From the NCBI RefSeq assembly GCF_009733595.1, contig NZ_WOFH01000021.1, forward strand, positions 62,001 through 126,000: a stretch of DNA of 64,000 nt, in the 5' to 3' direction. The DNA is from Actinomadura litoris (GTDB taxonomy: Bacteria; Actinomycetota; Actinomycetes; Streptosporangiales; Streptosporangiaceae). The notes beneath the pieces are model-generated. The model was not told the origin of the DNA. It was given only the letters and a program-made list of their open reading frames with translations, and ran no database searches. The position numbers and the translations under genes were made by a program. This document shows, one piece after another, positions 1 through 9,222 of this stretch (position 1 is the stretch's first letter; each line of letters opens with the position of its first letter).

Positions 1-556
1 TTCCAGTTCGCGAGCGTGTTCGGGCCGCGCGAGGGCAGCACCCGCTCACCCGAGCGCAGGTCGTCGACCAGCTTCTTGGCCTTCTCGGGAGTCATGTTGT
101 CGAAGAACTCCCAGTTGACCATCATCACCGGCGCGAAGTCGCAGGCGGCGTTGCACTCGATCCGCTCCAGGCTGACCTTGCCGTCCGGGGTGGCCTCGTC
201 GTGGCCGACCCCGGTGTGCTCGCTCAGCTCGTCCCAGATCTGGTCGCCGCCCATCACCGCGCACAGCGTGTTGATGCACACGCCGACGTGGTACTCGCCC
301 ACGGGCCTCTGCTTGTACTGCGTGTAGAAGGTGACGACGCCCGTCACCTGCGCGGGCGTGATCCCGAGCTGCTCGGCGCAGAACTCGATGCCCTCCCGCG
401 TGACGTGCCCGTCGACCGACTGCACCAGGTGCAGCATCGGCAGCAGCGCCGACCTCGGCTTCGGGTACCGGGCGATGATCTCCTTGGCGTCCCGCTCCAG
501 CCGCTCCCGGACGTCCGGCTCGTAGGCCCGGCTCGTTCCGTCCGCCGCGTTCGCCG

Positions 557-560
<4 letters not shown>
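1..560 (-). CDS. nuoE: NADH-quinone oxidoreductase subunit E (NuoE), 3' end cut by the window edge
   Basis: This is the 24-kDa thioredoxin-fold subunit of complex I. It carries the N1a [2Fe-2S] cluster in the peripheral NADH-oxidising arm on the cytoplasmic face. The four cluster cysteines are visible as C-x4-C in GVCINTLC and C-x3-C in ECNAAC. The start ATG at 560 overlaps the nuoD stop in an ATGA arrangement, so translation is coupled. It is the last nuo gene visible and the stop codon lies beyond base 1. I infer that nuoF and the rest of the operon follow outside the window. Confidence 0.95.
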
Positions 561-1902
<1,342 letters not shown>

Positions 1903-1906
<4 letters not shown>

Positions 1907-2649
1907 GTGTACGACCTCCGCTCGTCGGGCGGCGGGATCTCCGCTCCGCGGTACTCGACGGGGATGCCGCCGAGGGGGTAGTCCTTGCGCTGCGGGTGAC
2001 CGACCCAGTCGTCGGGCATCTGGATCCGTGTCAGCGCCGGGTGCCCGTCGTACACGATGCCGAAGAAGTCGTAGGTCTCCCGCTCGTGCCAGTCGCTCGT
2101 CGGGTACACCGGCACCAGCGACGGGACGTGCGGGTCGGCGTCGGGGCAGGTCGCCTCCAGCCGGACGCGCCGGTTGTGGGTGATCGACAGCAGGTGCGTC
2201 ACCGAGTGCAGCTCGGCGCCGGTGTCCTGCGGGTAGTGGACGCCCGACACGGCCGAGCACAGCTCGAAGCGCAGCGACGGGTCGTCCCGCATGGTGCGGG
2301 CGACCTCGCGCAGGTGCTCGCGCTTGACGAAGAACGTCATCTCGCCGCGGTGGATCACCACGCGCTCGATCGCGTCCCCATAGTCCGGGAAGGCGCGCTC
2401 CAGTTGGTCGGCGATCTCGTCGAACTCGCCCGGCTCGGCGGCGCCGTCCGGCCCGCCGTAGGGGCGCGGCGCGCCGACCTTCGGGCTCTGCCGGACGACG
2501 AGCCCGCCGTACCCGGAGGTGTCGCCGGTCGTCTTCGAGCCGAACATGCCCGTGCGGGCGATCGGCTGCTCGCGGCGCTCCTCCTCGACCTGCGCGGGGA
2601 GCCGGTCGGCGGCCTGCTCGGCCTGCTGCTCGGGATGCTGGGAGGACAT
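1903..2649 (-). CDS. nuoC: NADH-quinone oxidoreductase subunit C (NuoC)
   Basis: This is the 30-kDa subunit of complex I, 248 residues, which bridges NuoD and NuoB in the peripheral arm. The conserved C-terminal part reads YPTSDWHERETYDFFGI, with ERE..D.FGI as the family signature, followed by RIQMPDDWVGHP. The first 60 or so residues are polar, of low complexity and specific to actinobacterial homologues. ATG 2649 shares one base with the nuoB stop, so translational coupling is expected. Confidence 0.95.
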
Positions 2650-3194
2650 CAGGCCCCCTGTCCGAGCAGCGGGAGCCGGCGGCGCTTGGCCTCTTCCAGC
2701 TCGGCGATCTGGCGCTCGCGCTGCGGGCCGAGCTTGGTGTTCTGGATCTTGTCGTGCAGCTTCAGGATGGCGTCCAGCAGCATCTCGGGCCGCGGCGGGC
2801 AGCCGGGCAGGTAGATGTCCACCGGGACGATGTGGTCCACACCCTGCACGATCGCGTAGTTGTTGAACATCCCGCCGGACGACGCGCACACGCCCATCGC
2901 GATGACCCACTTGGGCTCGGTCATCTGGTCGTAGATCTGCCGCAGCACCGGCGCCATCTTCTGGCTCACCCGGCCCGCGACGATCATCAGGTCGGCCTGC
3001 CGGGGCGTCCCCGAAGCGCGCTCCATCCCCCAGCGGGAGAAGTCGTGCCGGGGGTCGCCGGTCGCCATCATCTCGATCGCGCAGCACGCGAGGCCGAACG
3101 TCGCCGGCCACACCGAGCTCTTGCGCGCCCAACCCGCGACCTGCTCGACCGTCGTCAGCAGGAACCCGCTCGGGAGTTTCTCCTCTAGGCCCAT
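2649..3194 (-). CDS. nuoB: NADH-quinone oxidoreductase subunit B (NuoB)
   Basis: This 181-residue PSST-type subunit of complex I holds the terminal [4Fe-4S] cluster N2, which passes electrons to menaquinone. The four expected ligands are all present: adjacent C37-C38 in FGLACCAIEM, C103 in MGVCASSGG and C132 in LPGCPPRPE. The C-terminal tail after residue 150 is charged and likely peripheral. The start ATG lies one base from the nuoA stop. Confidence 0.96.
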   Translation of the reverse strand: MGLEEKLPSGFLLTTVEQVAGWARKSSVWPATFGLACCAIEMMATGDPRHDFSRWGMERASGTPRQADLMIVAGRVSQKMAPVLRQIYDQMTEPKWVIAMGVCASSGGMFNNYAIVQGVDHIVPVDIYLPGCPPRPEMLLDAILKLHDKIQNTKLGPQRERQIAELEEAKRRRLPLLGQGA

Positions 3195-3195
3195 G

Positions 3196-3555
3196 TCAGT
3201 CCCACTCCAGACCGCCGCGCCGCCAGATGTAGGCGTACGCCACAAGCACGGTGACGATGAAAAGGACCATCTCCACAAGGCCGAAGATCCCCATCCGGTC
3301 GAACGCGACCGCCCAGGGGTACAGGAAGATGATCTCAATGTCGAAGACGATGAACAGCATCGCCGTCAGGTAGTACTTGATCGGGAAACGGCCGCCGCCC
3401 ACCGGCTGCGGCGTCGGCTCGATGCCGCACTCGTAGGCGTCCAACCGGGCCCGGTTCCAGCGCTTGGGCCCCGTCAGCGAGGCCATCGCCACCGAACCGG
3501 CGGCGAACACGAACGCGAGCACCCCCAGCACGATGATCGGGATATAGAGATCCAT
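3196..3555 (-). CDS. nuoA: NADH-quinone oxidoreductase subunit A (NuoA)
   Basis: This is a membrane subunit of complex I, 119 residues with three predicted helices (about residues 5-28, 60-82 and 88-110). The loop Y-E-C-G-I-E-P between helices 1 and 2 and the acidic stretch FDIEIIFLYPWA in helix 2 are the family hallmarks next to the quinone site. A GGGAGG ribosome binding site precedes the ATG. It opens the nuo genes, but the 144-base gap to the flavoprotein gene upstream shows no second Rex-type operator, so cotranscription with that gene is likely. Confidence 0.95.
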   Translation of the reverse strand: MDLYIPIIVLGVLAFVFAAGSVAMASLTGPKRWNRARLDAYECGIEPTPQPVGGGRFPIKYYLTAMLFIVFDIEIIFLYPWAVAFDRMGIFGLVEMVLFIVTVLVAYAYIWRRGGLEWD

Positions 3556-3699
3556 GTCTCTACCGCCTCCCTCTCGAACCTGCGACGCGATACGGGGCGG
3601 CGCCTCCGCGGTCCGCCACCCTAGCCAAGGTGGTCAATAGCACTCCCCTCCGGGTCGGGGTCGCTGGCGGCCCCTGCCTGTGTGCGCCCGTGTGTGCGC

Positions 3700-4956
3700 T
3701 CATGCTGCCGGGGCCACCTTCTGCATCGCGTTGATGACCCGGTCCATCGCGTCGCCGCCCTTCGGGTCGGTCAGGTTGGCGAGCAGCTTGAGCGTGAAGC
3801 GCATCAGCGTCGGATGCGGCAGGCCGTGCGCGGTGAGGAACTTCATCACGCGCGGGTCGCCGATGGCCTGGACGAACACCCGCGCCAGCGTGAAGTAGCC
3901 GCCGTGCTCGTCCTTCAGGATGCGCGGGTACTCGTACAGGGTCCGCTCGCGCTGCGCCGGGGTGCGGCGGGCGAGCGCCTGCACCATGATGTCGGCGGCC
4001 AGCCGGCCGGACTCCAGCGCGTAGTCGATGCCCTCGCCGTTGAACGGGTTGATCATGCCCCCGGCGTCGCCGACGAGCAGCATGCCCCGGGTGTAGTGCG
4101 GCTGCCGGTTGAAGCCCATCGGCAGCGCGGCGCCGCGGATCTTGGACGTGGCGTGCTCCTCCGAGAACCGCCACTCCGCGGGCATCTGCGCGCACCAGCG
4201 CCGCAGCATGCCCCGGTAGTCGACGTTCTGGAACGCCTTGCTCGTGTTGAGCAGGCCGAGGCCCACGTTGGAGGTGCCGTCGCCGACGCCGAACACCCAG
4301 CCGTAGCCGGGGAGCAGGCGCTCGCCGTCCCACAGCTCCAGCCACGCCTCCATGTAGTCGTCGTCGTGGCGGGGCGTCTCGAAGTAGCGGCGGACCGCGA
4401 CGCCCATCGGGCGGTCGGAGCGGCGGCGCAGGCCCATCGCCAGCGAGAGCCGGGTGGAGTTGCCGTCGGCCGCGACGACGAGCGGCGCGTGGAAGGACGT
4501 CTCCTCGCCCTCGTAGGTGGCGGTGACGCCGGTGATGCGGTCGGTGCGCTCGTCCAGGATCGGGCCGGTGACCGTGCAGCCCTGGAGCAGCCGGGCGCCG
4601 GCCTTGGCGGCGTGCTCGGCGAGGAGCTGGTCGAAGTCGGCGCGCTTGCGGACGAGCCCGAAGTCGGGGAAGCTCGCGAGCTCGGGCCAGGGCAGCTCGA
4701 CCTTGACCCCGCCGCCGTAGATCCGCAGGCCCTTGTTGCGCCCCCACCCCGGATCGTTGACGTCCACGCCCATGCCGATCAGGGCGCGGACCGCACGCGG
4801 GGTGAGCCCGTCACCGCAGATCTTGTCGCGCGGGAACGTCGCCTTCTCCAGCAGCAGCACGCTGAGGCCGGCCTGGGCCAGCCAGTAGGCGGTCGAGGCC
4901 CCGGCGGGGCCGGCCCCGACGACGATGACGTCCGCGTGTCGGGTCGAGTCGGTCAC
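3700..4956 (-). CDS. Geranylgeranyl-reductase-family flavoprotein, probable menaquinone reductase (MenJ-like)
   Basis: This FAD-dependent oxidoreductase of 418 residues probably saturates an isoprene unit of the menaquinone side chain, as MenJ does in mycobacteria. An N-terminal dinucleotide fold (VVGAGPAGAS, residues 11-20), the motif DKICGDGLTPRAV near residue 45, and the second FAD motif LLVGDAGGMINPFNGEGIDYA near residue 290 all fit the family. The GTG start is chosen because GAGGAA lies eight to ten bases upstream. It sits between menG and nuoA, linking quinone tailoring to the enzyme that uses the quinone. A Rex-like operator lies just upstream. A general geranylgeranyl reductase is the alternative. 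Confidence 0.85.
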   Translation of the reverse strand: MTDSTRHADVIVVGAGPAGASTAYWLAQAGLSVLLLEKATFPRDKICGDGLTPRAVRALIGMGVDVNDPGWGRNKGLRIYGGGVKVELPWPELASFPDFGLVRKRADFDQLLAEHAAKAGARLLQGCTVTGPILDERTDRITGVTATYEGEETSFHAPLVVAADGNSTRLSLAMGLRRRSDRPMGVAVRRYFETPRHDDDYMEAWLELWDGERLLPGYGWVFGVGDGTSNVGLGLLNTSKAFQNVDYRGMLRRWCAQMPAEWRFSEEHATSKIRGAALPMGFNRQPHYTRGMLLVGDAGGMINPFNGEGIDYALESGRLAADIMVQALARRTPAQRERTLYEYPRILKDEHGGYFTLARVFVQAIGDPRVMKFLTAHGLPHPTLMRFTLKLLANLTDPKGGDAMDRVINAMQKVAPAA

Positions 4957-4979
4957 GGCTTTCCTCTTCAGCTCGTTCG

Positions 4980-4999
4980 CTTGTGAAGTACTTCACAAG
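4980..4999. promoter_or_regulatory. Rex-type operator, perfect 20-bp palindrome
   Basis: The site contains TTGTGAAGTACTTCACAA, a perfect dyad that fits the known Rex consensus TTGTGAA-N4-TTCACAA at every specified position. It lies 24-43 bases upstream of the GTG of the MenJ-like gene and just downstream of a possible -10 element (TAGACT, minus strand, 5012-5017). Bound Rex would therefore block the nuo transcription unit. A rex gene is present at 25544-26323. Control of nuo by Rex is established in Streptomyces coelicolor; here it is inferred. Confidence 0.85.
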
Positions 5000-5093
5000 G
5001 ATCCGGTGGGGAGTCTATTCCTTTATCACGACTGGTGGGTACTTCTGGGCCGATCCAAATATGGAGCGGTCCCCGAACCACCTGCCGTCCCGG

Positions 5094-5795
5094 TCATCCC
5101 GGATTGGTGGCGTGGTGCAGCGCCGCGACCCCGAACGTGAGGTCGCGCCATCGCACCGACGTCCACCCGGCGTCCTGGATCAGCCGCGCCAGCGCCGCCT
5201 GGCCGGGCCACGCCAGCGTCGACTCGGCGAGATAGGTGTAGGAGCCGGGGTTGGAGCTGACCCGCGCGAGCAGCGGCAGCCCGTACCGCAGGTGCGCCTT
5301 GTGGCCGAGCGCGAGCAGCGTGTTCGGAGGGTGACTGACCTCACACACCAGCAGCCGCCCGCCCGGCTTGGCCACCCGCCGCAGCTCGCGCAGCGCCGCG
5401 CCGGTGTCGGCGACGTTGCGGAGCCCGAAGGAGATGGTGACGGCGTCGAACGAGCCGCTCGCGAAGGGGAGCCGCAGCGCGTCGCCCGCGACGAAGCTGA
5501 GCCGCTCGACGCCGGCCTGGCGCCGCGTCCCGACCCGCAGCATGCCGAGGGAGAAGTCGCACGCCACCGTGTCGGCCCCGGCCTCGGCGAACGGCACCGA
5601 GGAGGTGCCCGTCCCGGCCGCGAGGTCGAGGACCCGCTCGCCGGGCCGCGCGTCCACCGCCGCGACGACCGCCCTGCGCCAGCGCCGGTCCTGGCCGCCG
5701 GTCATCAGGGTGTTCAGCAGGTCGTAGCGCTCGGCGGTGCCGTCGAACATCGCCGCCACGTCGGCGGGCTGCTTGTCGAGTGAGGCGCGGGTCAT
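5094..5795 (-). CDS. menG: Demethylmenaquinone methyltransferase (MenG/UbiE family)
   Basis: This SAM-dependent C-methyltransferase of 233 residues catalyses the last step of menaquinone synthesis. It shows the UbiE signatures YDLLNTLMTGGQDRRWR near residue 25, motif I VLDLAAGTGTSS near residue 57, and ISFGLRNVAD near residue 120. It lies upstream of the MenJ-like and nuo genes on the same strand, but the 137-base gap with its own Rex-like site suggests that those genes have a separate promoter. Confidence 0.93.
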   Translation of the reverse strand: MTRASLDKQPADVAAMFDGTAERYDLLNTLMTGGQDRRWRRAVVAAVDARPGERVLDLAAGTGTSSVPFAEAGADTVACDFSLGMLRVGTRRQAGVERLSFVAGDALRLPFASGSFDAVTISFGLRNVADTGAALRELRRVAKPGGRLLVCEVSHPPNTLLALGHKAHLRYGLPLLARVSSNPGSYTYLAESTLAWPGQAALARLIQDAGWTSVRWRDLTFGVAALHHATNPG

Positions 5796-5852
5796 GGGTC
5801 CACCCTAAGAGCTAGCGGAACCACCGCCGCGCACCGCCCACGCCGGGTAGTG

Positions 5853-6092
5853 CTACGCGTCTTCCTTGGTACGTGCCCGCTCGAACCTCCGGCGCCGGTC
5901 GCGGACGCCGGTCAGCACGGCCGCCGACATCCGGTCGCGCTGGCCCGACAGCAGGACGAAGCTGACGATGCCGCTGATCAGCAGTGCCAGCAGGACGAGG
6001 GGGAACCCGCGGGTTCCGAGCAGCGCCAGCACGCCCGCGGTGGCCACGAAGATCATCAACCGCGCGGCGGTGTAGAAGAATACGGAACGCAT
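5853..6092 (-). CDS. Small membrane protein, DUF4229-like
   Basis: This 79-residue protein has two hydrophobic helices (about residues 8-28 and 31-50) and a basic, Arg-rich cytoplasmic tail (RDRMSAAVLTGVRDRRRRFERARTKEDA region). It resembles the DUF4229 proteins commonly found beside menG in actinobacteria, an assignment made from memory of the family and its position. No catalytic motif is visible. It may assist membrane quinone enzymes, which is speculation from context only. Confidence 0.7.
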   Translation of the reverse strand: MRSVFFYTAARLMIFVATAGVLALLGTRGFPLVLLALLISGIVSFVLLSGQRDRMSAAVLTGVRDRRRRFERARTKEDA

Positions 6093-6137
6093 GACACCGC
6101 AAAGCCTACCCCCGCCCTCTCGCGACCCCGCGGCAGG

Positions 6138-7121
6138 TCAGGCGTACACCTCCTGGAACAGGGCCGGGTCGACGTTGCCGCCCGACAGCACCGACGCGTA
6201 GGCCGCGCCCTCGGGGAGTTCGTCGCGGTGGTGCAGGTAGGCGGCGGTGGCCACCGCGCCCGACGGCTCGGAGACCAGGCGGGTCTCGCGGGCGAGGCGG
6301 CGCATCGTCGCCTTGATCTCGTCCTCGGTGACGGTGACGATGCCGTCCACGAGCGCCTGGATGTGGGCGAAGGGGAGGTCCCCCACCCGCTGGACGCGCA
6401 GGCCGTCGGCGATGGTGCGGCCGGTGTCCTCGGCCGTCCAGGAGACGGGCCGGCCGAGGCGCAGCGAGTCGCGGGCGTCGGCGGCCAGCTCCGGCTCGAC
6501 GCCGATGACCCGCGCCCGCGGCCGCAGCGCCTTGACGGCCGCCGCGACGCCTGAGACGAGGCCGCCGCCGCTGATCGGGACGAGCACGACGTCCACGTCC
6601 GGGCGGTCCTGGACGATCTCCAGGCCGACCGTGCCCTGGCCCGCGATCACGCGCGGGTCGTCGTAGGGCGGGATCATCGTGAAGCCGTGCGCGTTCGCGA
6701 GCCGGTCCGCCGTCTCGACGCGCGCCTCGGCGGTCGGCTCGACGTACACGACCTCGGCGCCGAGCTCCCGGCACGCGTCGACCTTCACGGCGGGCGTGGT
6801 GTGCGGCATCACCAGGACGGCGCGGATCCCCAGCTCGCGGGCGGTGTAGGCGACGGCGCGCGCGTGGTTGCCGCTGGAGTGCGTCACGACCCCCCGCTTC
6901 CGAACGTCATCCGGGAGAGAGGAGATGGCGGCGTACGCGCCGCGCAGCTTGAACGCGCCGACCGGCTGCAACGACTCGGGCTTGACGAGCAGCGCGGGAG
7001 CACCAGGCGGGAGCGGGAACGGGACGAGCGGCGTCCGGACGGTGATCCCCGCGAGCCGCTCGGCCGCGCCCTCGATCTCGGCCAGCGAGACGAGATCGGA
7101 CGTGGTCCGGAGACTAGACAT
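6138..7121 (-). CDS. PLP-dependent serine/threonine dehydratase
   Basis: This fold-type II PLP enzyme of 327 residues deaminates threonine or serine to the 2-oxo acid and ammonia. The Schiff-base lysine lies in VGAFKLRGAY near residue 55, the substrate loop SSGNHARA near residue 82, and the phosphate-binding glycine loop ISGGGLVSG near residue 180. It lacks the C-terminal ACT regulatory domain of long IlvA, so it is probably a catabolic or unregulated form. ATG 7121 gives the usual family start; longer in-frame extensions lack family sequence. Confidence 0.88.
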   Translation of the reverse strand: MSSLRTTSDLVSLAEIEGAAERLAGITVRTPLVPFPLPPGAPALLVKPESLQPVGAFKLRGAYAAISSLPDDVRKRGVVTHSSGNHARAVAYTARELGIRAVLVMPHTTPAVKVDACRELGAEVVYVEPTAEARVETADRLANAHGFTMIPPYDDPRVIAGQGTVGLEIVQDRPDVDVVLVPISGGGLVSGVAAAVKALRPRARVIGVEPELAADARDSLRLGRPVSWTAEDTGRTIADGLRVQRVGDLPFAHIQALVDGIVTVTEDEIKATMRRLARETRLVSEPSGAVATAAYLHHRDELPEGAAYASVLSGGNVDPALFQEVYA

Positions 7122-7284
7122 GATCCGGAGACTATTCGCTTCGCCGCCGCCCGCGCGCCGCCTCCCGGTCAACCCTGCGTCGCGAGCGTGACACGGCTGG
7201 TCAGCCGGGGGTCCGATGGCCGCTGCGAGCGACCCCGCGAGCACATCAGGTCATCACGGCAGGTCATGCGACTACCCAGCGTGA

Positions 7285-7299
7285 TGTTTTCCGAAAACA
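7285..7299. promoter_or_regulatory. 15-base perfect dyad upstream of bldC
   Basis: TGTTTTC-C-GAAAACA is a perfect seven-base inverted repeat around a single central base, in unusually AT-rich sequence about 80 bases upstream of the bldC start. A second imperfect dyad, ACTGT-AA-ACAGT, follows at 7327-7338. Together they look like operator sites in the bldC promoter. The binding protein is unknown. Confidence 0.5.
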
Positions 7300-7377
7300 A
7301 GGGAGAAATCGGTCTTGAACCGCCACACTGTAAACAGTCCACCCGCGACGAGAGCGGGACAAAGGGGGAGAGAAAAC

Positions 7378-7581
7378 GTGGAGAGCACGAGCGAGCGCCT
7401 GCTCACCCCAGGAGAGGTCGCCGCCCTCTTCCGGGTCGATCCGAAGACGGTCACACGATGGGCCGCGGCGGGCCGGATCAGCAGCATCCGCACTCCCGGA
7501 GGCCACCGCCGCTTCCGCGAGTCCGAGGTGCACGCGCTGCTGCGCGGCGAGGAGCCGGTCGCCGAGCACTCGGCACGCTGA
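7378..7581 (+). CDS. bldC: BldC-type MerR-like DNA-binding developmental regulator
   Basis: This 67-residue winged-helix protein lacks the dimerisation coiled coil of true MerR proteins. The core reads LLTPGEVAALFRVDPKTVTRWA then ISSIRTPGGHRRF, nearly the recalled sequence of Streptomyces BldC, which binds direct repeats cooperatively and controls entry into development. The GTG at 7378 is preferred over the ATG at 7315 because AAGGGGGAGAG lies directly upstream and homologues begin there. It is a single-gene unit in divergent orientation to the dehydratase. Confidence 0.92.
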   Translation: MESTSERLLTPGEVAALFRVDPKTVTRWAAAGRISSIRTPGGHRRFRESEVHALLRGEEPVAEHSAR

Positions 7582-7602
7582 CCTTACCGTCCCGGCATCG
7601 TC

Positions 7603-7619
7603 CCGGAACTTTTTTCCGG
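7603..7619. terminator. Hairpin downstream of bldC
   Basis: CCGGAA and TTCCGG pair across a five-base T-rich loop, 22 bases after the bldC stop. A second stem, GGGCGC/GCGCCC, follows at 7638-7660 and abuts the stop of the convergent gene. Together they probably end transcription from both sides. Confidence 0.5.
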
Positions 7620-7659
7620 ACCGTCGCACGGCGGGAAGGGCGCCTCACGGGGAAGCGCC

Positions 7660-7923
7660 CTAGTCCTCCGTCCGGTCCGCCTTCCACTCCTCGAATCGTC
7701 TGAGGAGCTCCGCGTCCTCGTCGCGCCAGCGCCGCCGTCGCTCCGCCAGCTCGTCCTCGGTGAGCGACTGGTCGAGCAGCCGGTCGTAGTCGGGATCGTC
7801 CGGACCGATCTCGACGTAGGCGTCAGCGATGATCCGCCCGCGGCCCGGCTCGTCCGCGCCGGTGTCGGCGAGGACGCTGTGGGGTACCCGGAGCCTGCCG
7901 TCGGGGAGCCGGATCACCTGCAT
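7660..7923 (-). CDS. Small acidic hypothetical protein
   Basis: This 87-residue protein of unrecognised family begins QVIRLPDGRLRVPHSVL and ends in a strongly charged helical half (residues 50-87, rich in Glu, Arg and Asp). It has no signal peptide or membrane segment. It sits 50 bases downstream of the metalloprotease-like gene on the same strand and is probably cotranscribed with it. Third-position GC bias supports coding. No function is assigned. Confidence 0.65.
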   Translation of the reverse strand: MQVIRLPDGRLRVPHSVLADTGADEPGRGRIIADAYVEIGPDDPDYDRLLDQSLTEDELAERRRRWRDEDAELLRRFEEWKADRTED

Positions 7924-7973
7924 CGTCGATCACCCTTGGTGTGCATCGGTGTGCGTCGGGGCCATCGGGGGTC

Positions 7974-9008
7974 CTAGATCCCGTATCTGCGGTTGAAGAA
8001 GAGCATGACCTCAAGTGCCGTCCGGATGTTGCCGGCGAGCATATCGACCAGCGCGGGACGCTGCCGGGACGAGATCGCCGCGAACGCGTCCGCGAAGAAC
8101 TCGCGGCGGCCGAGCGCGTCGGGCTGCCGGTGGAAGTCGCTGGCCAGGTGCGGAAGGCACTGCTCGTACAGCGCGACGAACGCGGGGCTGTCGGAGGTCC
8201 ACGCGCCGTCGTCGCCGTCGATGTCGTCGAGCGCGTGCCCGACCTCGTGCAGCATGACGTCGGGCGTGGGCGACGGCCGGTCGCCCACGACGATCTTGCG
8301 GTCGCCGTAGGCGCCCGCGCAGATGTCCCACGTCGCGCGGCCGGACGGCAGCGGGCGGTCGCGCAGGTGGCCCATGTCGTCGAGTTGCGGGACGCCGCCG
8401 GGGCCGACGTAGATGCCGTCGAGCCCGGCCGCGAGCTTCTCCTTGAGCGGCGCGGGCAGCCCGGCGAGGCTGTCCACGGCGCGGATCACCTCGGGGGTGG
8501 GCGGGCCGAGCCGGGCGTCCCACTGCCGGTACAGCACGCCCTCCAGGACGCCGCAGTGCCGGCGGCCGTCGGCGACGTGCGGCATGCCCGGCGGGTAGGG
8601 CTCCACGCGGAGCGTGTCGTCGTCGAGTTCGAAGGCGCGCAGCGCGTGGTCGCGCGCCCCGCCGCCGGGGCGGCGCCGCCCGTAGCGGCCCACGACGCCC
8701 TCGGGCGCGTCGCCCGGACGGGCCTCGTCCGGGCGGTCGGGGCCGGCGGTGAACTCGTCGTCGCGCCCCGCCTTGCGGAACCGGCCGAACCGGTCGCGCG
8801 GCTGGCTGCCGCGCGGGCGCACGCGTCCGGCCTCGGGGGGTCCGCCCGAGTCGGGCGGCGAGGGCGAGTACGCGGTGTCGCCCGGACGGTCGTTCCAGTC
8901 GGTCGGGTCGTTCCGGTCGGACGGGTCGTTCCAGTCGGTCCGCCGGCCCCGGGAGGCCTCCCGATTCCTCAGCTCCCGGGGCTTGCGGTGGATGCCTTTG
9001 AAGCGCAT
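7974..9008 (-). CDS. HExxH putative zinc metallopeptidase with disordered N-terminus
   Basis: This 344-residue protein has two parts. Residues 1-115 are polar and disordered, with a short repeat built from T/S-D-W/R-N-D-P (about 24-41). Residues 130-344 are folded and include MLHEVGHALD (H254-E255-H258) and a downstream RREFFADAF near residue 303, whose Glu could be the third zinc ligand of a gluzincin. The arrangement recalls ATLF/Pro-Pro endopeptidase domains. No signal peptide is seen. ATG 9008 is chosen for the GAGGAG just upstream, although the frame stays open further. Confidence 0.75.
   Translation of the reverse strand: MRFKGIHRKPRELRNREASRGRRTDWNDPSDRNDPTDWNDRPGDTAYSPSPPDSGGPPEAGRVRPRGSQPRDRFGRFRKAGRDDEFTAGPDRPDEARPGDAPEGVVGRYGRRRPGGGARDHALRAFELDDDTLRVEPYPPGMPHVADGRRHCGVLEGVLYRQWDARLGPPTPEVIRAVDSLAGLPAPLKEKLAAGLDGIYVGPGGVPQLDDMGHLRDRPLPSGRATWDICAGAYGDRKIVVGDRPSPTPDVMLHEVGHALDDIDGDDGAWTSDSPAFVALYEQCLPHLASDFHRQPDALGRREFFADAFAAISSRQRPALVDMLAGNIRTALEVMLFFNRRYGI
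8891..8942. repeat. In-frame 18-base tandem repeats in the metallopeptidase gene
   Basis: About three copies of a unit close to GGGTCGTTCCAGTCGGTC encode the D-W-N-D-P-S/T repeat of the disordered N-terminus. The copies differ at few positions, which suggests recent slippage or unequal exchange within the coding frame. Confidence 0.7.
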
Positions 9009-9165
9009 CGGGCTCCTCTGTCGGCGGGACCCCGGCGGGGGTCGACGAGCGTCCGGGTCCCGGAGGCAGGGTAAGCCGGAACCCGACACCGCGTCATCCC
9101 CACCGGTCACCCGCTGCCCTCAGGCCAGGGACGTATCCGCTGATGACGCGGTTCCGCGAACACGA

Positions 9166-9199
9166 CAACGGGGGGACCGCCGCCGCGGTCCCCCCGTTG
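9166..9199. terminator. Strong hairpin terminator after ccsB
   Basis: A perfect 15-base-pair stem (9166-9180 with 9185-9199) closes a four-base loop, 24 bases after the ccsB stop. It has no long T tract, as is usual in high-GC actinobacteria. A tandem 13-base direct repeat (GCCGTGAATATCA twice, 9200-9225) lies between the stop and the stem. Confidence 0.8.
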
Positions 9200-9222
9200 G
9201 CCGTGAATATCAGCCGTGAATA

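Noticed and set aside
3556..3699. A separate nuo promoter in the gap before nuoA
   Set aside because: TTGACC occurs, but the nearest -10-like element is only eight bases away. The CCACC/GGTGG dyad there is short, and no Rex-type site is present.
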